A DNA stretch of 61,770 nucleotides from Bryobacter sp. (lineage in GTDB: Bacteria; Acidobacteriota; Terriglobia; Bryobacterales; Bryobacteraceae). The position numbers were made by a program, and so were the translations under genes. The DNA lies in the NCBI GenBank assembly GCA_022843605.1, contig JALHNI010000023.1:1-61770 (forward strand). Reading direction: 5' to 3'. Position 1 is the stretch's first letter. Every line of letters starts with the position of its first letter. Below, piece by piece: positions 44,447-52,608 of the stretch. The notes below the pieces were generated by a model. The model searched no databases. It had not been told where the DNA came from and saw only the letters and a list, made by a program, of their open reading frames with translations.

Positions 44447-45667
44447 ATGGCCCCGATTAAAGGTCAGGAGTTGCCGCAGCTTGGTCCAATGACGGAGGGC
44501 TTAGCTCATTTGCTATTCGTGCATGGCATCATCAAGGGTTCTACCCTCCCCAGTACATCCACCTCAGACAAGGGTAGAATCAATGGAGTTGAGAATATCC
44601 CATTGAGCACGCACAATAAAATCAAAGTGGCCAAAGAAATTGCTGTACCGTATGTGACGGCCAAACAACACGGAAAGCAGTTCTTCCTGACAGCGCTATT
44701 CGGCGCAGACTTGGTTCGCATCAGCTATGTGGCGAGACGGGGTGTCAACGAGGAGGAGGGCGCCGTTCAGAGACTGCTCAATCCCAGCAGGATTGCGGGA
44801 ATTCGCGATTTCCTATTGGCCGGCGGGATATTCCCAGTCTCGATCGTGCTCAATTGGTCTGATCCGTCAAGTGCTCCACAAATTAGGAATGGCGAACTGA
44901 TTATTCAGAGATTACCGCAGTCTGCGCAGATTATTGACGGGCAGCATCGTATCATTGGTCTCGCAGCCGCGATCGACAAAGATAAAGCCCTCGCAAGACT
45001 GCAGCTGCCCGTGAGTCTATACACTGGACTATCAACAAAGGAGTGCGCGGATATTTTTCTTTCAATTAATACGGAGCAAAAACCTGTTCACCGAAGCTTA
45101 GTGTTTGACCTTTACAAAGTTGCCAGCGACTACATCGTCGATCCCGCTGCCCTTCGAGCTGGCGACCTCGCATCTGCATTGAATGACAATCCGCAGTCTC
45201 CGTTCTTAGGATATATTAAGTTTCCTGGGGCTCCTCCTGGTCAGAAAGGTCTCGCGCTCTCAACAGTCGTATCGGCGGTCAAGCCGTTAGTAGAAGAAAA
45301 AGGTGTATTCGAGCAAGTTGGACTACTTACGCTTCATACCCAGACACAATTTCTTATGAATTTCTTCAATGTCCTTAGGGGCGCCTATGGAGCAGAATGG
45401 GAGTCTCCGAGTAACGTTTTCAGAATGGCTGCAGGTTTTGTAGGAGCAATTGAATTTGTGAAGAACAAATTAGTCGTTCATTGCAACATAAGCGGTGACT
45501 TTACTTCCCGCGCAATCGAAAGCGTTTTACGACTAACTCCAGGTAGCCTTATTCGACGGGAAGCGATCGAGGGACTCCAGGGGCGCCGTGCGTTCAGCTA
45601 TGTTGCAAACGCTCTCGAGGAGTCATTTGATCCGACCGAGGGCAAGAATCGAAAAATTAAGATATGA
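44447..45667 (+). CDS. DGQHR-domain protein (DndB-like)
   Basis: About 406 residues from ATG 44447; ATG 44489 is an alternative and an in-frame extension to 44222 reads through IS110 debris. The signature is IIDGQHRIIGLAAA (Asp164-Arg168), with AVPYVTAKQHGKQFF, GIRDFLLAGGIFPVSIVLNW and IFLSINTEQKPVHRSLVFDL placed as in DndB-like proteins. Established: DndB regulates DNA phosphorothioation genes, and DGQHR proteins occur in several defence or modification loci. No dnd genes are here. The coding is clearly AT-richer than the neighbourhood. It overlaps the next gene by 4 bp. Confidence 0.85.
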   Translation: MAPIKGQELPQLGPMTEGLAHLLFVHGIIKGSTLPSTSTSDKGRINGVENIPLSTHNKIKVAKEIAVPYVTAKQHGKQFFLTALFGADLVRISYVARRGVNEEEGAVQRLLNPSRIAGIRDFLLAGGIFPVSIVLNWSDPSSAPQIRNGELIIQRLPQSAQIIDGQHRIIGLAAAIDKDKALARLQLPVSLYTGLSTKECADIFLSINTEQKPVHRSLVFDLYKVASDYIVDPAALRAGDLASALNDNPQSPFLGYIKFPGAPPGQKGLALSTVVSAVKPLVEEKGVFEQVGLLTLHTQTQFLMNFFNVLRGAYGAEWESPSNVFRMAAGFVGAIEFVKNKLVVHCNISGDFTSRAIESVLRLTPGSLIRREAIEGLQGRRAFSYVANALEESFDPTEGKNRKIKI

Positions 45668-46455
45668 GCTCGCAGCCAATTAATGCGGCGGGAACATATC
45701 TTCTAAGCCGCATTCCGGCCGGGGCTCCGGCGAAAGACTTCTTCCAAACGTACGCGCTAGGTTCGTCGGATTTGGCGGCGCTGTCTGCCGCAGCGACGGA
45801 AGACGCTTCACGATACGCATATAGCGGAGTAGCCTCGTTCCTCGGAGGGGTATCGAGCCTTCACACAAGACAATTCGCCTGGGCTGTTACAAAACTATAT
45901 TACTCAGCTTTCTATGTGGCGCGGGCAGTTTTGTGTCGGAATGGGAAAATTTTCTTTCATGCGCCCAAACCCGCTGGCGGTGGACATACGCAGTATGAAA
46001 TTAGTGCCGCTCTGGGCGGAATGGCCACTTCGGGAGGCTCGCCAAGCACTCACAAGATCGTCGCCGCGCGGTTCAAGCAGATAGGCTATCCATCGTTTAT
46101 GCAAAGTCTGGTTATTGACGGGTCTGATCCAATCGCTTGGTTGACCGATCAACGAGAATATTGGCAGTATCGAGCGGCTAGGTTTCCCGATCCTAACTCA
46201 CCCGCTGTGTTGGATCGAATTGAAATCGAGAAAATCCAAAAGCATCTTGCTGCCTATGAAAGCGACCCTACCGGCGTTTATCTCGCGGATCCAGGACACG
46301 CAGTTGTCGCGCTCCCTTTTCGCTTAGTCGCCTGGTCACTATCTGTAAATTTCCTAAGGGGTAGCGCTGTCATTACGACAGAAGATCTGGCGTACCTTTC
46401 AAAAATGTGCTTGGTGGGCAAACAAAAGATGACAGCTATTTCTAAACTACTTTGA
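45664..46455 (+). CDS. HEPN-like protein, partner of the DGQHR protein
   Basis: 263 residues, mostly helical. The helix FAWAVTKLYYSAFYVARAVL resembles the HEPN core and runs into CRNGKIFFH, giving R92-N-x5-H99, which fits the Rx4-6H ribonuclease motif with N after R. The remainder (GSDPIAWLTDQREYWQYRAA; the C-terminal helices) is not recognised. ATGA overlap with the DGQHR gene (45664-45667) argues for a fixed pair, and base composition is equally AT-rich. Inference: a toxin or RNase effector controlled by its partner. Confidence 0.65.
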   Translation: MSSQPINAAGTYLLSRIPAGAPAKDFFQTYALGSSDLAALSAAATEDASRYAYSGVASFLGGVSSLHTRQFAWAVTKLYYSAFYVARAVLCRNGKIFFHAPKPAGGGHTQYEISAALGGMATSGGSPSTHKIVAARFKQIGYPSFMQSLVIDGSDPIAWLTDQREYWQYRAARFPDPNSPAVLDRIEIEKIQKHLAAYESDPTGVYLADPGHAVVALPFRLVAWSLSVNFLRGSAVITTEDLAYLSKMCLVGKQKMTAISKLL

Positions 46456-46746
46456 CGGCAAGTCAGCAACACTCAAGATGAGAGAGAATCCGGTTGCTAA
46501 GGGAGTGTGTTGGAGGAGTGTGTTGGTGCCAGACAGAGCGCCGGGAAAACGGTGCCGCCCCGGAAAACGGTGCCACCGCCGGGAAAACGGTGCCACCCCC
46601 GAGTATCCTAGGGTTTTGGCTATCTCCGACGGAATGTGCAAGTTGCCGACCTCATCTTTTCGAACGGCCCGCTCACCCGAGCCATTCATATTCAAAAATA
46701 AGTGAGAACTTTCGCCTCCAAAACCCACTATTCAAACGGAGGCATC
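46456..46746. other. Spacer between the HEPN gene and the transposase
   Basis: No gene seen; it holds the three tandem repeats above and is otherwise unremarkable. Confidence 0.5.
46541..46597. repeat. Three tandem copies of CCGGGAAAACGGTGCCaCC (~19 bp)
   Basis: GGAAAACGGTGCC cores fall at about 46544, 46562 and 46582. They lie 150-200 bp upstream of the REP-associated transposase gene, where such elements carry their cognate repeats. A GGTGCCAGACAG motif precedes them (46525-46536). Confidence 0.75.
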
Positions 46747-47466
46747 ATGGCCCGCAAAAACCGCTTCGCACCACCCGGATACTGGCTGCATCTGACCCAG
46801 CGCGGCAACTACCGCCAAACCGTCTTCTCCACCGACGCTGACCGCCACTTCTTCCTCAACCTCCTCGACACTTACAGCGCCGAGCGAGGCGTCCGGATCG
46901 CCGCGTATGCCTTGATGTCGAACCACTACCACCTGACCGCCGCCGGCGACCGCCCCGACGCCATCTCCCTCTTCATGATGAACGTCAACGGCTTCTACTC
47001 CGCCTACCGCAACGCCACCCAGCGCCGCGCCGGCCGGCTCTGGCAAGGCCGCTTCTTCTCCTGCCTGCTCGACGGTCACCATTGGGCCACCGCCCTGCGC
47101 TACGTCGAACTGAATTCCGTCCGCGCCCGAATCGTCAAACGCGCCGAAGACCATCGCTGGTCCTCCGCCCGCGCGCATCTCGGGCTCGAACCCGCCCCTG
47201 ACTGGCTCGACACCGAACAATTCCAAGCCCGTTGGCCAACGCCGGGCGACTGGCGCGAAAGCCTCACCACGCTCACCCGCGCCGAGACCGCCGCCATCCG
47301 CCAAGCCACCCGTCACGACGCCGTCCTTGGCTCAGACGACTTCATCCAGAACCTCGAACAGACTTACTCCGTCCAACTCCGCGCCAAGCCCCTCGGCCGC
47401 CCCCGCAAGCCCGCCACCTCGGCCGCTCCCATCCCGGACTCCACCCTCCTTCGCCATGCCAACTAA
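46747..47466 (+). mobile_element. REP-associated tyrosine transposase (IS200-like Y1, RAYT)
   Basis: 239 residues; GGAGG lies 4 bases before ATG 46747. The fold is the Y1_Tnp type: GYWLHLTQRGNYRQTVFSTD, IAAYALMSNHYHLTAAGDRP (HUH-like pair as HYH), MMNVNGFYSAYRNATQRRAG, LWQGRFFSCLLDGHHWATAL, then RYVELNSVRARIV with the ELNPVRA-like signature and WSSARAHLG. The probable catalytic Tyr is in NGFYSAYRN. RAYTs are single-copy and mobilise palindromic repeats. The frame is intact; a Pro-rich C-terminal tail follows. Confidence 0.92.
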
Positions 47467-47675
47467 CGCGTCCCCTCGCGTGCGCTGCTCATGCAGACCA
47501 TCGCACTCGCGGTGATCAGCCGCCAGTAACTCGGTCCGGCCTTTTCATTTCGCGTTGGAAGATACTCCCGGATCCAGCGCCCCGCGCGGTCGAACAACCC
47601 AGCGTTCACGACCAATTCAAAATCGACTGAATCGAACCCCGCCAACAACTTACAGCTCTCCCGCAAAGGCTGCAT
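47463..47675 (-). CDS. Possible small protein or fragment, unknown
   Basis: About 70 codons with protein-like composition (LLAGFDSVDFELVVNAGLFD, RAGRWIREYLPTRNEKAG, YWRLITASAMVC). ATG 47675 has no ribosome-binding site and the stop overlaps the transposase stop. It could be a C-terminal remnant of a host gene cut by the insertion. No family recognised. Confidence 0.25.
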   Translation of the reverse strand: MQPLRESCKLLAGFDSVDFELVVNAGLFDRAGRWIREYLPTRNEKAGPSYWRLITASAMVCMSSAREGTR

Positions 47676-47714
47676 GCACACCCGTCGTGTATCCTCACTT
47701 CGGGAGCCCCTTTT

Positions 47715-48249
47715 ATGTTTCTCGAATCACCCGATCCCCCCAGCGTGAACGACCTGAGCCCATACCCAGCAGGAAGTTCTCCGCGGCCTCGTTGCGGGCC
47801 ATTCCATTAGTGCCGCCGCCCGCCGCGTGGGCATTCACCGGGCTACGGTCCACCTCTGGATCCGCACCGTGCCCACCTTCTCTCTCGCGCTCGATGCCCA
47901 TCGACGTTTCCGCGCTGACCGCATTGCCGACGACCCCGAATCCCCCGCCGCCGTCCGGCACAAGACCGCCATTGAAATCCTGAACCTCGCGCAGCGCCAC
48001 GAAGAGAGCCGCCTCTGCCGCGATAGCCACCTCCTCGCAGACCTTCACGCCGAGCATGACGCCGCAATCGCCCCGCCGCCCAAAGCGGAATCGATTGAAA
48101 AAAACCAGAAACACGAAATCGCTTGGCCGGACGCATCGGTCGAGCCCGCCCCGGTTCGCAACGCACCTTGCCCCTGCGGCAGCCGCCTCAAATTCAAACG
48201 CTGTTGCGGAAAAATCCCCTCCACGCTCGCGCCGCTTGACAGCTATTGA
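47715..48249 (+). pseudogene. HTH plus SEC-C domain gene, frameshifted
   Basis: From ATG 47715 the frame reads MFLESPDPPSVNDLSPYPA; one base further on, the next frame continues as QQEVLRGLVAGHSISAAARR and VGIHRATVHLWIRT, a helix-turn-helix, through a helical middle (AVRHKTAIEILNLAQRHEES) to the zinc SEC-C end NAPCPCGSRLKFKRCCGK. This is an HTH/SEC-C family that I recognise from Acidobacteriota genomes. A GTG at 47827 could begin a shorter product lacking half of the HTH. Frame change lies near 47775. Confidence 0.65.
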
Positions 48250-48645
48250 CACTTCTCAACGCTTTTGACACCGAAAATCGCTTGGCGCCGACGGGCTATT
48301 CTTCCAAAAAATAGGTTGCGCCCCCGTCATCGCAAAGATCTCGCCGTCGAGATACTCATGTTCGTCGCGCTCGCATTCTCAAATGCGAAGGTAATCCGCT
48401 TCGGTCCAGTGCATCCGCCGGGCTGTCGGCACGGTAATTTACGCTACCCTATCGGCCTCGCCGCGGCGAGCCAAGTCTTGCGGCGCGGGCAGACTCTGGG
48501 AGAGGCAGCACACCGATTCGTGCGCCTGCCTCGCGCCAGTCACCATGCACGGAAACTGAGTCAATATCCCTTGAATGTGTCGTTTAGCCGTCCGAACCAA
48601 CCTTGAAATTTGCCAGCCGGGCCTAAACTGGGATTGGAGGAATCC
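48250..48645. other. Spacer with a single partial CCGAACG-type repeat
   Basis: AACGCTTTTGACACCGAAAA (about 48259-48278) resembles the core of the repeats at 5.5-6.4 kb. A 113-codon open frame (48265-48606) shows no family resemblance and I do not call it. Confidence 0.4.
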
Positions 48646-48792
48646 ATGTCCGCAACTGCAGATTCGACACTACTCGACACACTGACGCCCGTTCAGGCCG
48701 AAGTCTTGAAAGCCCACTTCGCAGGCGAATCTGTTGCTTCTTCTGAAATGCGCGCCCAACCTGAGAATATTTTTTTCGGAAAACGAACCTGA
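48646..48792 (+). pseudogene. N-terminal fragment of a second HTH/SEC-C family gene
   Basis: ATG 48646 follows GGAGG at 6-base spacing. It encodes MSATADSTLLDTLTPVQAEV then LKAHFAGESVASSEM, matching the opening of the family seen at 47715 (PAQQEVLRGLVAGHSISAAA). The match ends before the recognition helix and a stop follows at 48790-48792. A truncated paralogue, possibly still translated. Confidence 0.55.
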
Positions 48793-48894
48793 GTATCTCG
48801 TTGTAAAGAAAGCCAAATGCCACCAAGCGAACCCAAGGAGAAACCCAACGAAACCCGCCGTTAGAGTGACGGCAGGCCTCCTGGCTGCCTGAGC

Positions 48895-49143
48895 CTACTC
48901 CGACAGACGCGCCGGCGCTCCCTTCACGTACTTGTCGAACCAACTCACCATTTCGTACAGCGTGTGTTCGATGCTCTCCTTCGCCGCGTACCCATGCGAC
49001 TCATGCGGCAGCAGCACCAGCCGCGCCGTACCTCCATTGCCGCGCACCGCCTGACACGCGCTCGCTCTGGATCGGGAACGTCCCCTGATTGTTGTCCGCC
49101 TCGCCGTGGGTGATTCCGCCCTCATTTTCACGCTGAACCGAAA
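48895..49143 (-). pseudogene. S9 peptidase C-terminal fragment, frameshifted
   Basis: ITHGEADNNQGTFPIQSER in one frame, then CQAVRGNGGTARLVLLPHES and HGYAAKESIEHTLYEMVSWF, DKYVKGAPA in the next, to the stop at 48895. These are the Asp- and His-bearing blocks of an S9C-type peptidase (GEADNN, PHESHGY). The nucleophile part and propeller are missing. Unrelated in detail to the S9 gene at 34.6 kb. Confidence 0.7.
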
Positions 49144-49199
49144 CATGCCCGCGTGCTAGTCCCTCCCCCGGTGGGGGCCGTCCCCATCGACAGATTCGG

Positions 49200-49988
49200 T
49201 TACCAGAGGTTGTAGTAACCGTCGCGCTCGACGACTTCGAGGGGGAGGCCGAAGAGTTCGCTAAGGTTGTTCGAGTTGAGCACCTCGCCAGTGGGGCCGT
49301 CGCGGAAGACTTGGCCGTCGCGCATCAGGATGACGCGGCGCATTTCGGGGATGAGGTCCGGCAGATGGTGGGTGACCAGGATAAGCGTCTTCCCGGCGGC
49401 GGCGAGTTTGCGCATGAGGTCGCGCAGTTCGCGGGTGGCGCGGAGATCGAGCGACGTGGAGGGTTCGTCGAGGACGAGGGCGCGGGGATCGTTCACCAGC
49501 GCGCGGCCGATGACGACGCGGTGCGCTTCGCCGGAGGAAAGTTCGTTGGTGGGACGCTCGGCCAGATGCTCGATTTCGAGGAGCTTCATCACCTCGTTGA
49601 CCTTGGCCTCCATATGGGGCTCAACGACGTGGTGCGGCCAGACGCCGACGCTCGAGAAGAAGCCGGAGAGGATAATCTCGCGGGCAGGGAAGCTGCAGGT
49701 GCAACTGGCGACCAGGTCGTTATTGACGATGCCGAGCAGGCTACGAAGTTCGAAGACGTGCCAGCGGTCGCGGCCCATGATGCGCAGGGCCCAGTCTTTA
49801 TCGTGCAGCCAGGGGTAGAAATCGCGGGTGATAGTGCGGATCAGGGTGGTCTTGCCGCAGCCGTTGGGGCCAATGATGGCGGTGTGCTGCAGATGGTCAA
49901 TGGTGAGCGAAAGGCGGTTCAGAACGCGTTTTTCGCCACGGCCGACGGTGAGGTTGCGGCATTCGAGGAGCGGTTGGTTTTCGGTCAT
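49200..49988 (-). CDS. ABC transporter ATP-binding protein, stand-alone
   Basis: 262 residues from ATG 49988. Walker A GPNGCGKTT (~40), Q-loop region IVNNDLVASC, signature LSSGEAHRVVIGRAL, Walker B ALVLDEPSTSLDL, H-loop LVTHHLPDL. A single nucleotide-binding domain with no permease nearby; its overall look is that of ModF/iron-ABC-like ATPases. The substrate is unknown. An upstream in-frame start at 50012 is less likely. Confidence 0.88.
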   Translation of the reverse strand: MTENQPLLECRNLTVGRGEKRVLNRLSLTIDHLQHTAIIGPNGCGKTTLIRTITRDFYPWLHDKDWALRIMGRDRWHVFELRSLLGIVNNDLVASCTCSFPAREIILSGFFSSVGVWPHHVVEPHMEAKVNEVMKLLEIEHLAERPTNELSSGEAHRVVIGRALVNDPRALVLDEPSTSLDLRATRELRDLMRKLAAAGKTLILVTHHLPDLIPEMRRVILMRDGQVFRDGPTGEVLNSNNLSELFGLPLEVVERDGYYNLW

Positions 49989-50035
49989 CAGGGTTAAAGT
50001 GCAGGTTAGCAAGAGAGACGGCCCCCGGGGCGCTC

Positions 50036-50048
50036 TATAATTTAGGTG
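50036..50048 (+). promoter_or_regulatory. Perfect -10 box placed for a leaderless message
   Basis: TATAAT (50036-50041) lies six bases before the GTG of the lipoprotein gene, so transcription should begin at or next to the start codon. The -35 is weak. Confidence 0.55.
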
Positions 50049-50428
50049 TGCTGCTCCGTACCGTTGTGTCGACCGTCATGATGCTGGCCTTGCTTGGCTG
50101 TGCCAAGAATATTCAGACCAAAGAGGCCGTGCAGGCTGCCTTGGTGGAACACCTGGGCAAGGTGTCCGGCTTGAATATGAGCCAGATGAAGATGGAAGTC
50201 GGCAGCGTCTCCTTCCGTGAGAACGAAGCGGAAGCGGCCGTCAGCTTCGTGCCAAACGGCATGGACCCGGCGCAAGGCATGCAGATGGTGTACACGCTGG
50301 AGCGAAAGGGCGATACCTGGGCCGTGAAGGCCAAGCGTGGCGGGATGCACGACAATGCTGTGCCGCCGGCTGCGCCAGCCGTCGGTCTGCCACCCGCTGG
50401 ACACCCGCCCGTGGCGCCGCCCAAGTAG
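50048..50428 (+). CDS. Small putative lipoprotein
   Basis: 126 residues, GTG start. Lipobox LALLGC ends a short signal peptide (Cys ~18), followed by a small alpha/beta domain (KEAVQAALVEHLGKVSGLNM, EAAVSFVPNG, MVYTLERKGDTWAVKAKRG) and a Pro-rich tail. Membrane-anchored and exported. No family recognised. Confidence 0.7.
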   Translation: MLLRTVVSTVMMLALLGCAKNIQTKEAVQAALVEHLGKVSGLNMSQMKMEVGSVSFRENEAEAAVSFVPNGMDPAQGMQMVYTLERKGDTWAVKAKRGGMHDNAVPPAAPAVGLPPAGHPPVAPPK

Positions 50429-50489
50429 CCTTCGTTTCGGGTGAACTCATGCCACGGTGCAAGACAAGCCGACAATCGGTGGTGAGTCA

Positions 50490-51668
50490 ATGAAGACGGT
50501 GGCCGTGCTGGGGGCGGGTCCCGCGGGGTCGCACACGGCGGAACGTCTGGCGCGAGCCGGCTTGAAGACGATCCTGCTGGACGAGAAACTGGCGTGGGAG
50601 AAGCCGTGCGGCGGCGGGCTGACCTACAAGGCTTACGAAAAGTACACGTATATCGCCGACAACGATGCGCCGAAGCGGCACATCCACGACTCGTACATTA
50701 CGTCTCCCAAAGCAGGCCGGGTGAAGCTTTCCATGGATCGCCCGTTGATGATCTACGCGCGGAAGGACCTGAACCGGGTGCTGCTGGAACGTGCCGAACG
50801 CGCCGGGGCGCAGATCGAGAAGACGCGCGTGATTGGGGCGGAGCGGACCTCCAACGGTTGGAGCATCCGCACGGCCGGGGGCACCATTCCGGCGGACTAC
50901 TGTGTGCTGGCCATGGGCGGGCGGAACTCGTTGCGGAACCTGGGGACGGAGTTCACGGCGGCAGATACGATGCATGCCCTGGGCTACTACGTGCCGGCGA
51001 ATCGCGATGTGGTGGACATCGTGTTTCTGGACGGGCTGGAAGGCTATATCTGGGTGTTTCCGCGCTGCGGCCATCTGTCGGTGGGGATTTGCGGCAAGGG
51101 CGAGCCGGCGTCAGCGTTGCGGCTGCGGCTGGAGCAGTACATGCGCGAACACGAACTGGCGATTGAGGGATCCACCTTCTACGCGCACATGCTGCCGGCG
51201 CTGGAATCCTCGGGCTGGCGGAAGAACCGGATATCGGGGGAAGGATGGCTGGCCGTCGGGGACGCGGGCGGCATGGTGGATCCGATTACCGGCGAGGGCC
51301 TCTATTACGCGCTGCGGTCGTCGGAATTGGCGAGCCAGATCGTGCTGAACGAGGGCTTGGAGCCTGCCGCGAAACCGGCCGCTTATCGCCGAACGATCAG
51401 CGAAGACTTCATGGACGACCTGGCATTCGGCGCGTCATTGGCGCGGCGCGTGTTTCTGCAGAAGGTGCCGTTGCTGGGGAGCGCGCCGGATGCGATGGTG
51501 CGGCTGGTGCGGCGAAGCCAGAAGTTTCAGCACGTGATGCAGGATCTGTTCGCCGGGACGCAGCCTTACCTGCAGTTGAAAGAGCGCCTGACGCGGAACC
51601 TGAGCGGCGGAATGCAGGAGGTCCTGCTGAATATCTTTCTAAACCAGATGGTGCCGGAGCGTAAGTAG
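50490..51668 (+). CDS. Geranylgeranyl reductase-family flavoprotein
   Basis: 392 residues from ATG 50490 (MKTVAVLGAGPAGSHTAERL). FAD motif, then KPCGGGLTYKAYEKY, the signature of geranylgeranyl reductases; WVFPRCGHLSVGICGKGEP and GWLAVGDAGGMVDPITGEGL (third FAD motif) follow. Family members saturate isoprenoid chains of lipids, quinones or chlorophyll; the substrate here is not known. It is followed by a hydroxyacyl-CoA dehydrogenase with only 13 bp between. Confidence 0.88.
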   Translation: MKTVAVLGAGPAGSHTAERLARAGLKTILLDEKLAWEKPCGGGLTYKAYEKYTYIADNDAPKRHIHDSYITSPKAGRVKLSMDRPLMIYARKDLNRVLLERAERAGAQIEKTRVIGAERTSNGWSIRTAGGTIPADYCVLAMGGRNSLRNLGTEFTAADTMHALGYYVPANRDVVDIVFLDGLEGYIWVFPRCGHLSVGICGKGEPASALRLRLEQYMREHELAIEGSTFYAHMLPALESSGWRKNRISGEGWLAVGDAGGMVDPITGEGLYYALRSSELASQIVLNEGLEPAAKPAAYRRTISEDFMDDLAFGASLARRVFLQKVPLLGSAPDAMVRLVRRSQKFQHVMQDLFAGTQPYLQLKERLTRNLSGGMQEVLLNIFLNQMVPERK

Positions 51669-51681
51669 ATACACTGGCCTG

Positions 51682-52596
51682 ATGATACAGATGACGAAGG
51701 CGGCGGTGATCGGCACCGGAATGATGGGTCCCGGCATTGCCGCGACGTTGGCGAAGGGCGGGTTGACGGTGACTTTGCTGAGCCGCAGTGCGGCTGGCGC
51801 GGCCGAGGGCGTGAGCAAAGCGCGGGCGGCGGCCGGGCCGGAACTGGCGGCGCAGATCAGCGGATCGACGGACATGGAGTCCGTTGTGGCGGGCGTCGAT
51901 CTGGTGATCGAGTCGGCACCGGAGGAGATGAGCTTCAAGCAGAAGCTATTCGAGTATCTCGACCGGGTGGCGCCGTTGCACGCGGCTTTGTGCACGAATA
52001 CTTCGGGGCTGAGCATTACCGAGATTCAGTCGTTGTGCCGGCATCCGGAGCGCGTGCTGACCACGCACTTCTGGAATCCGCCGGCCTTGATGCCGTTGGT
52101 AGAGGTGGTTTGCGGCGAGGCGACCAGCATGGAGGTGGCGACGGCGGTGCGGGACTTGCTGATGCGCTGCGGCAAGACGGCGGTGATGGTGAAGAAGGAT
52201 CGTCCGGGGCAACTGGGGAATCGCCTGCAGATGGCCGTCTTTCGTGAGGCCCTGCACATCGTCCAGGAAGGCATTGCGGACGCGGCGGACGTGGACTTGG
52301 CGATCAAGACCGGGTTCGGCCTGCGGACACCGGTGTACGGCAGTTTCGAGCACATGGATATGGTCGGGCTGGATTTGGTGAAGGCGGTGCTGTCGAACGC
52401 CCTCACGGACCTGGCCAGCGGACGGGAGACGCCGCAGATTCTCCTGGACAAGATTGCGGCGGGCGAGTTGGGCGTAAAGAGCGGCAAGGGATTTTATGAC
52501 TGGAGCGAGCGCGATGCGGCGCGCGTGAAGGCGCTGCGCGATCGGTTTCTGGCGGAATTCGCCGGGTCAGAGATTGCCCGCGAGGCCGTGGAGTAG
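51682..52596 (+). CDS. 3-hydroxyacyl-CoA dehydrogenase family protein
   Basis: 304 residues. NAD-binding N-domain KAAVIGTGMMGPGIAATLAK, ESAPEEMSFKQKLFEYLDRV, the catalytic block NTSGLSITEI and RVLTTHFWNPPALMPLVEVV (catalytic His and Glu), then the C-domain GNRLQMAVFREALHIVQEGI, GLRTPVYGSFEHMDMVGLDL. Oxidises L-3-hydroxyacyl-CoA with NAD. TACACT ends six bases before ATG 51682, so a separate leaderless message is possible even though the gene follows closely. Confidence 0.9.
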   Translation: MIQMTKAAVIGTGMMGPGIAATLAKGGLTVTLLSRSAAGAAEGVSKARAAAGPELAAQISGSTDMESVVAGVDLVIESAPEEMSFKQKLFEYLDRVAPLHAALCTNTSGLSITEIQSLCRHPERVLTTHFWNPPALMPLVEVVCGEATSMEVATAVRDLLMRCGKTAVMVKKDRPGQLGNRLQMAVFREALHIVQEGIADAADVDLAIKTGFGLRTPVYGSFEHMDMVGLDLVKAVLSNALTDLASGRETPQILLDKIAAGELGVKSGKGFYDWSERDAARVKALRDRFLAEFAGSEIAREAVE

Positions 52597-52608
52597 GCGC
52601 CAGTTCGG

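Noticed and set aside
44447..45667. DndB of a phosphorothioation operon
   Set aside because: Only the DGQHR signature is shared; no dndA/C/D/E or dpt genes are in the neighbourhood, so the name is not applied.
46541..46597. CRISPR array
   Set aside because: Repeats of ~19 bp are contiguous without spacers, and no cas genes are present.
48265..48606. 113-codon plus-strand ORF
   Set aside because: No ribosome-binding site, no domain, composition of translated spacer.
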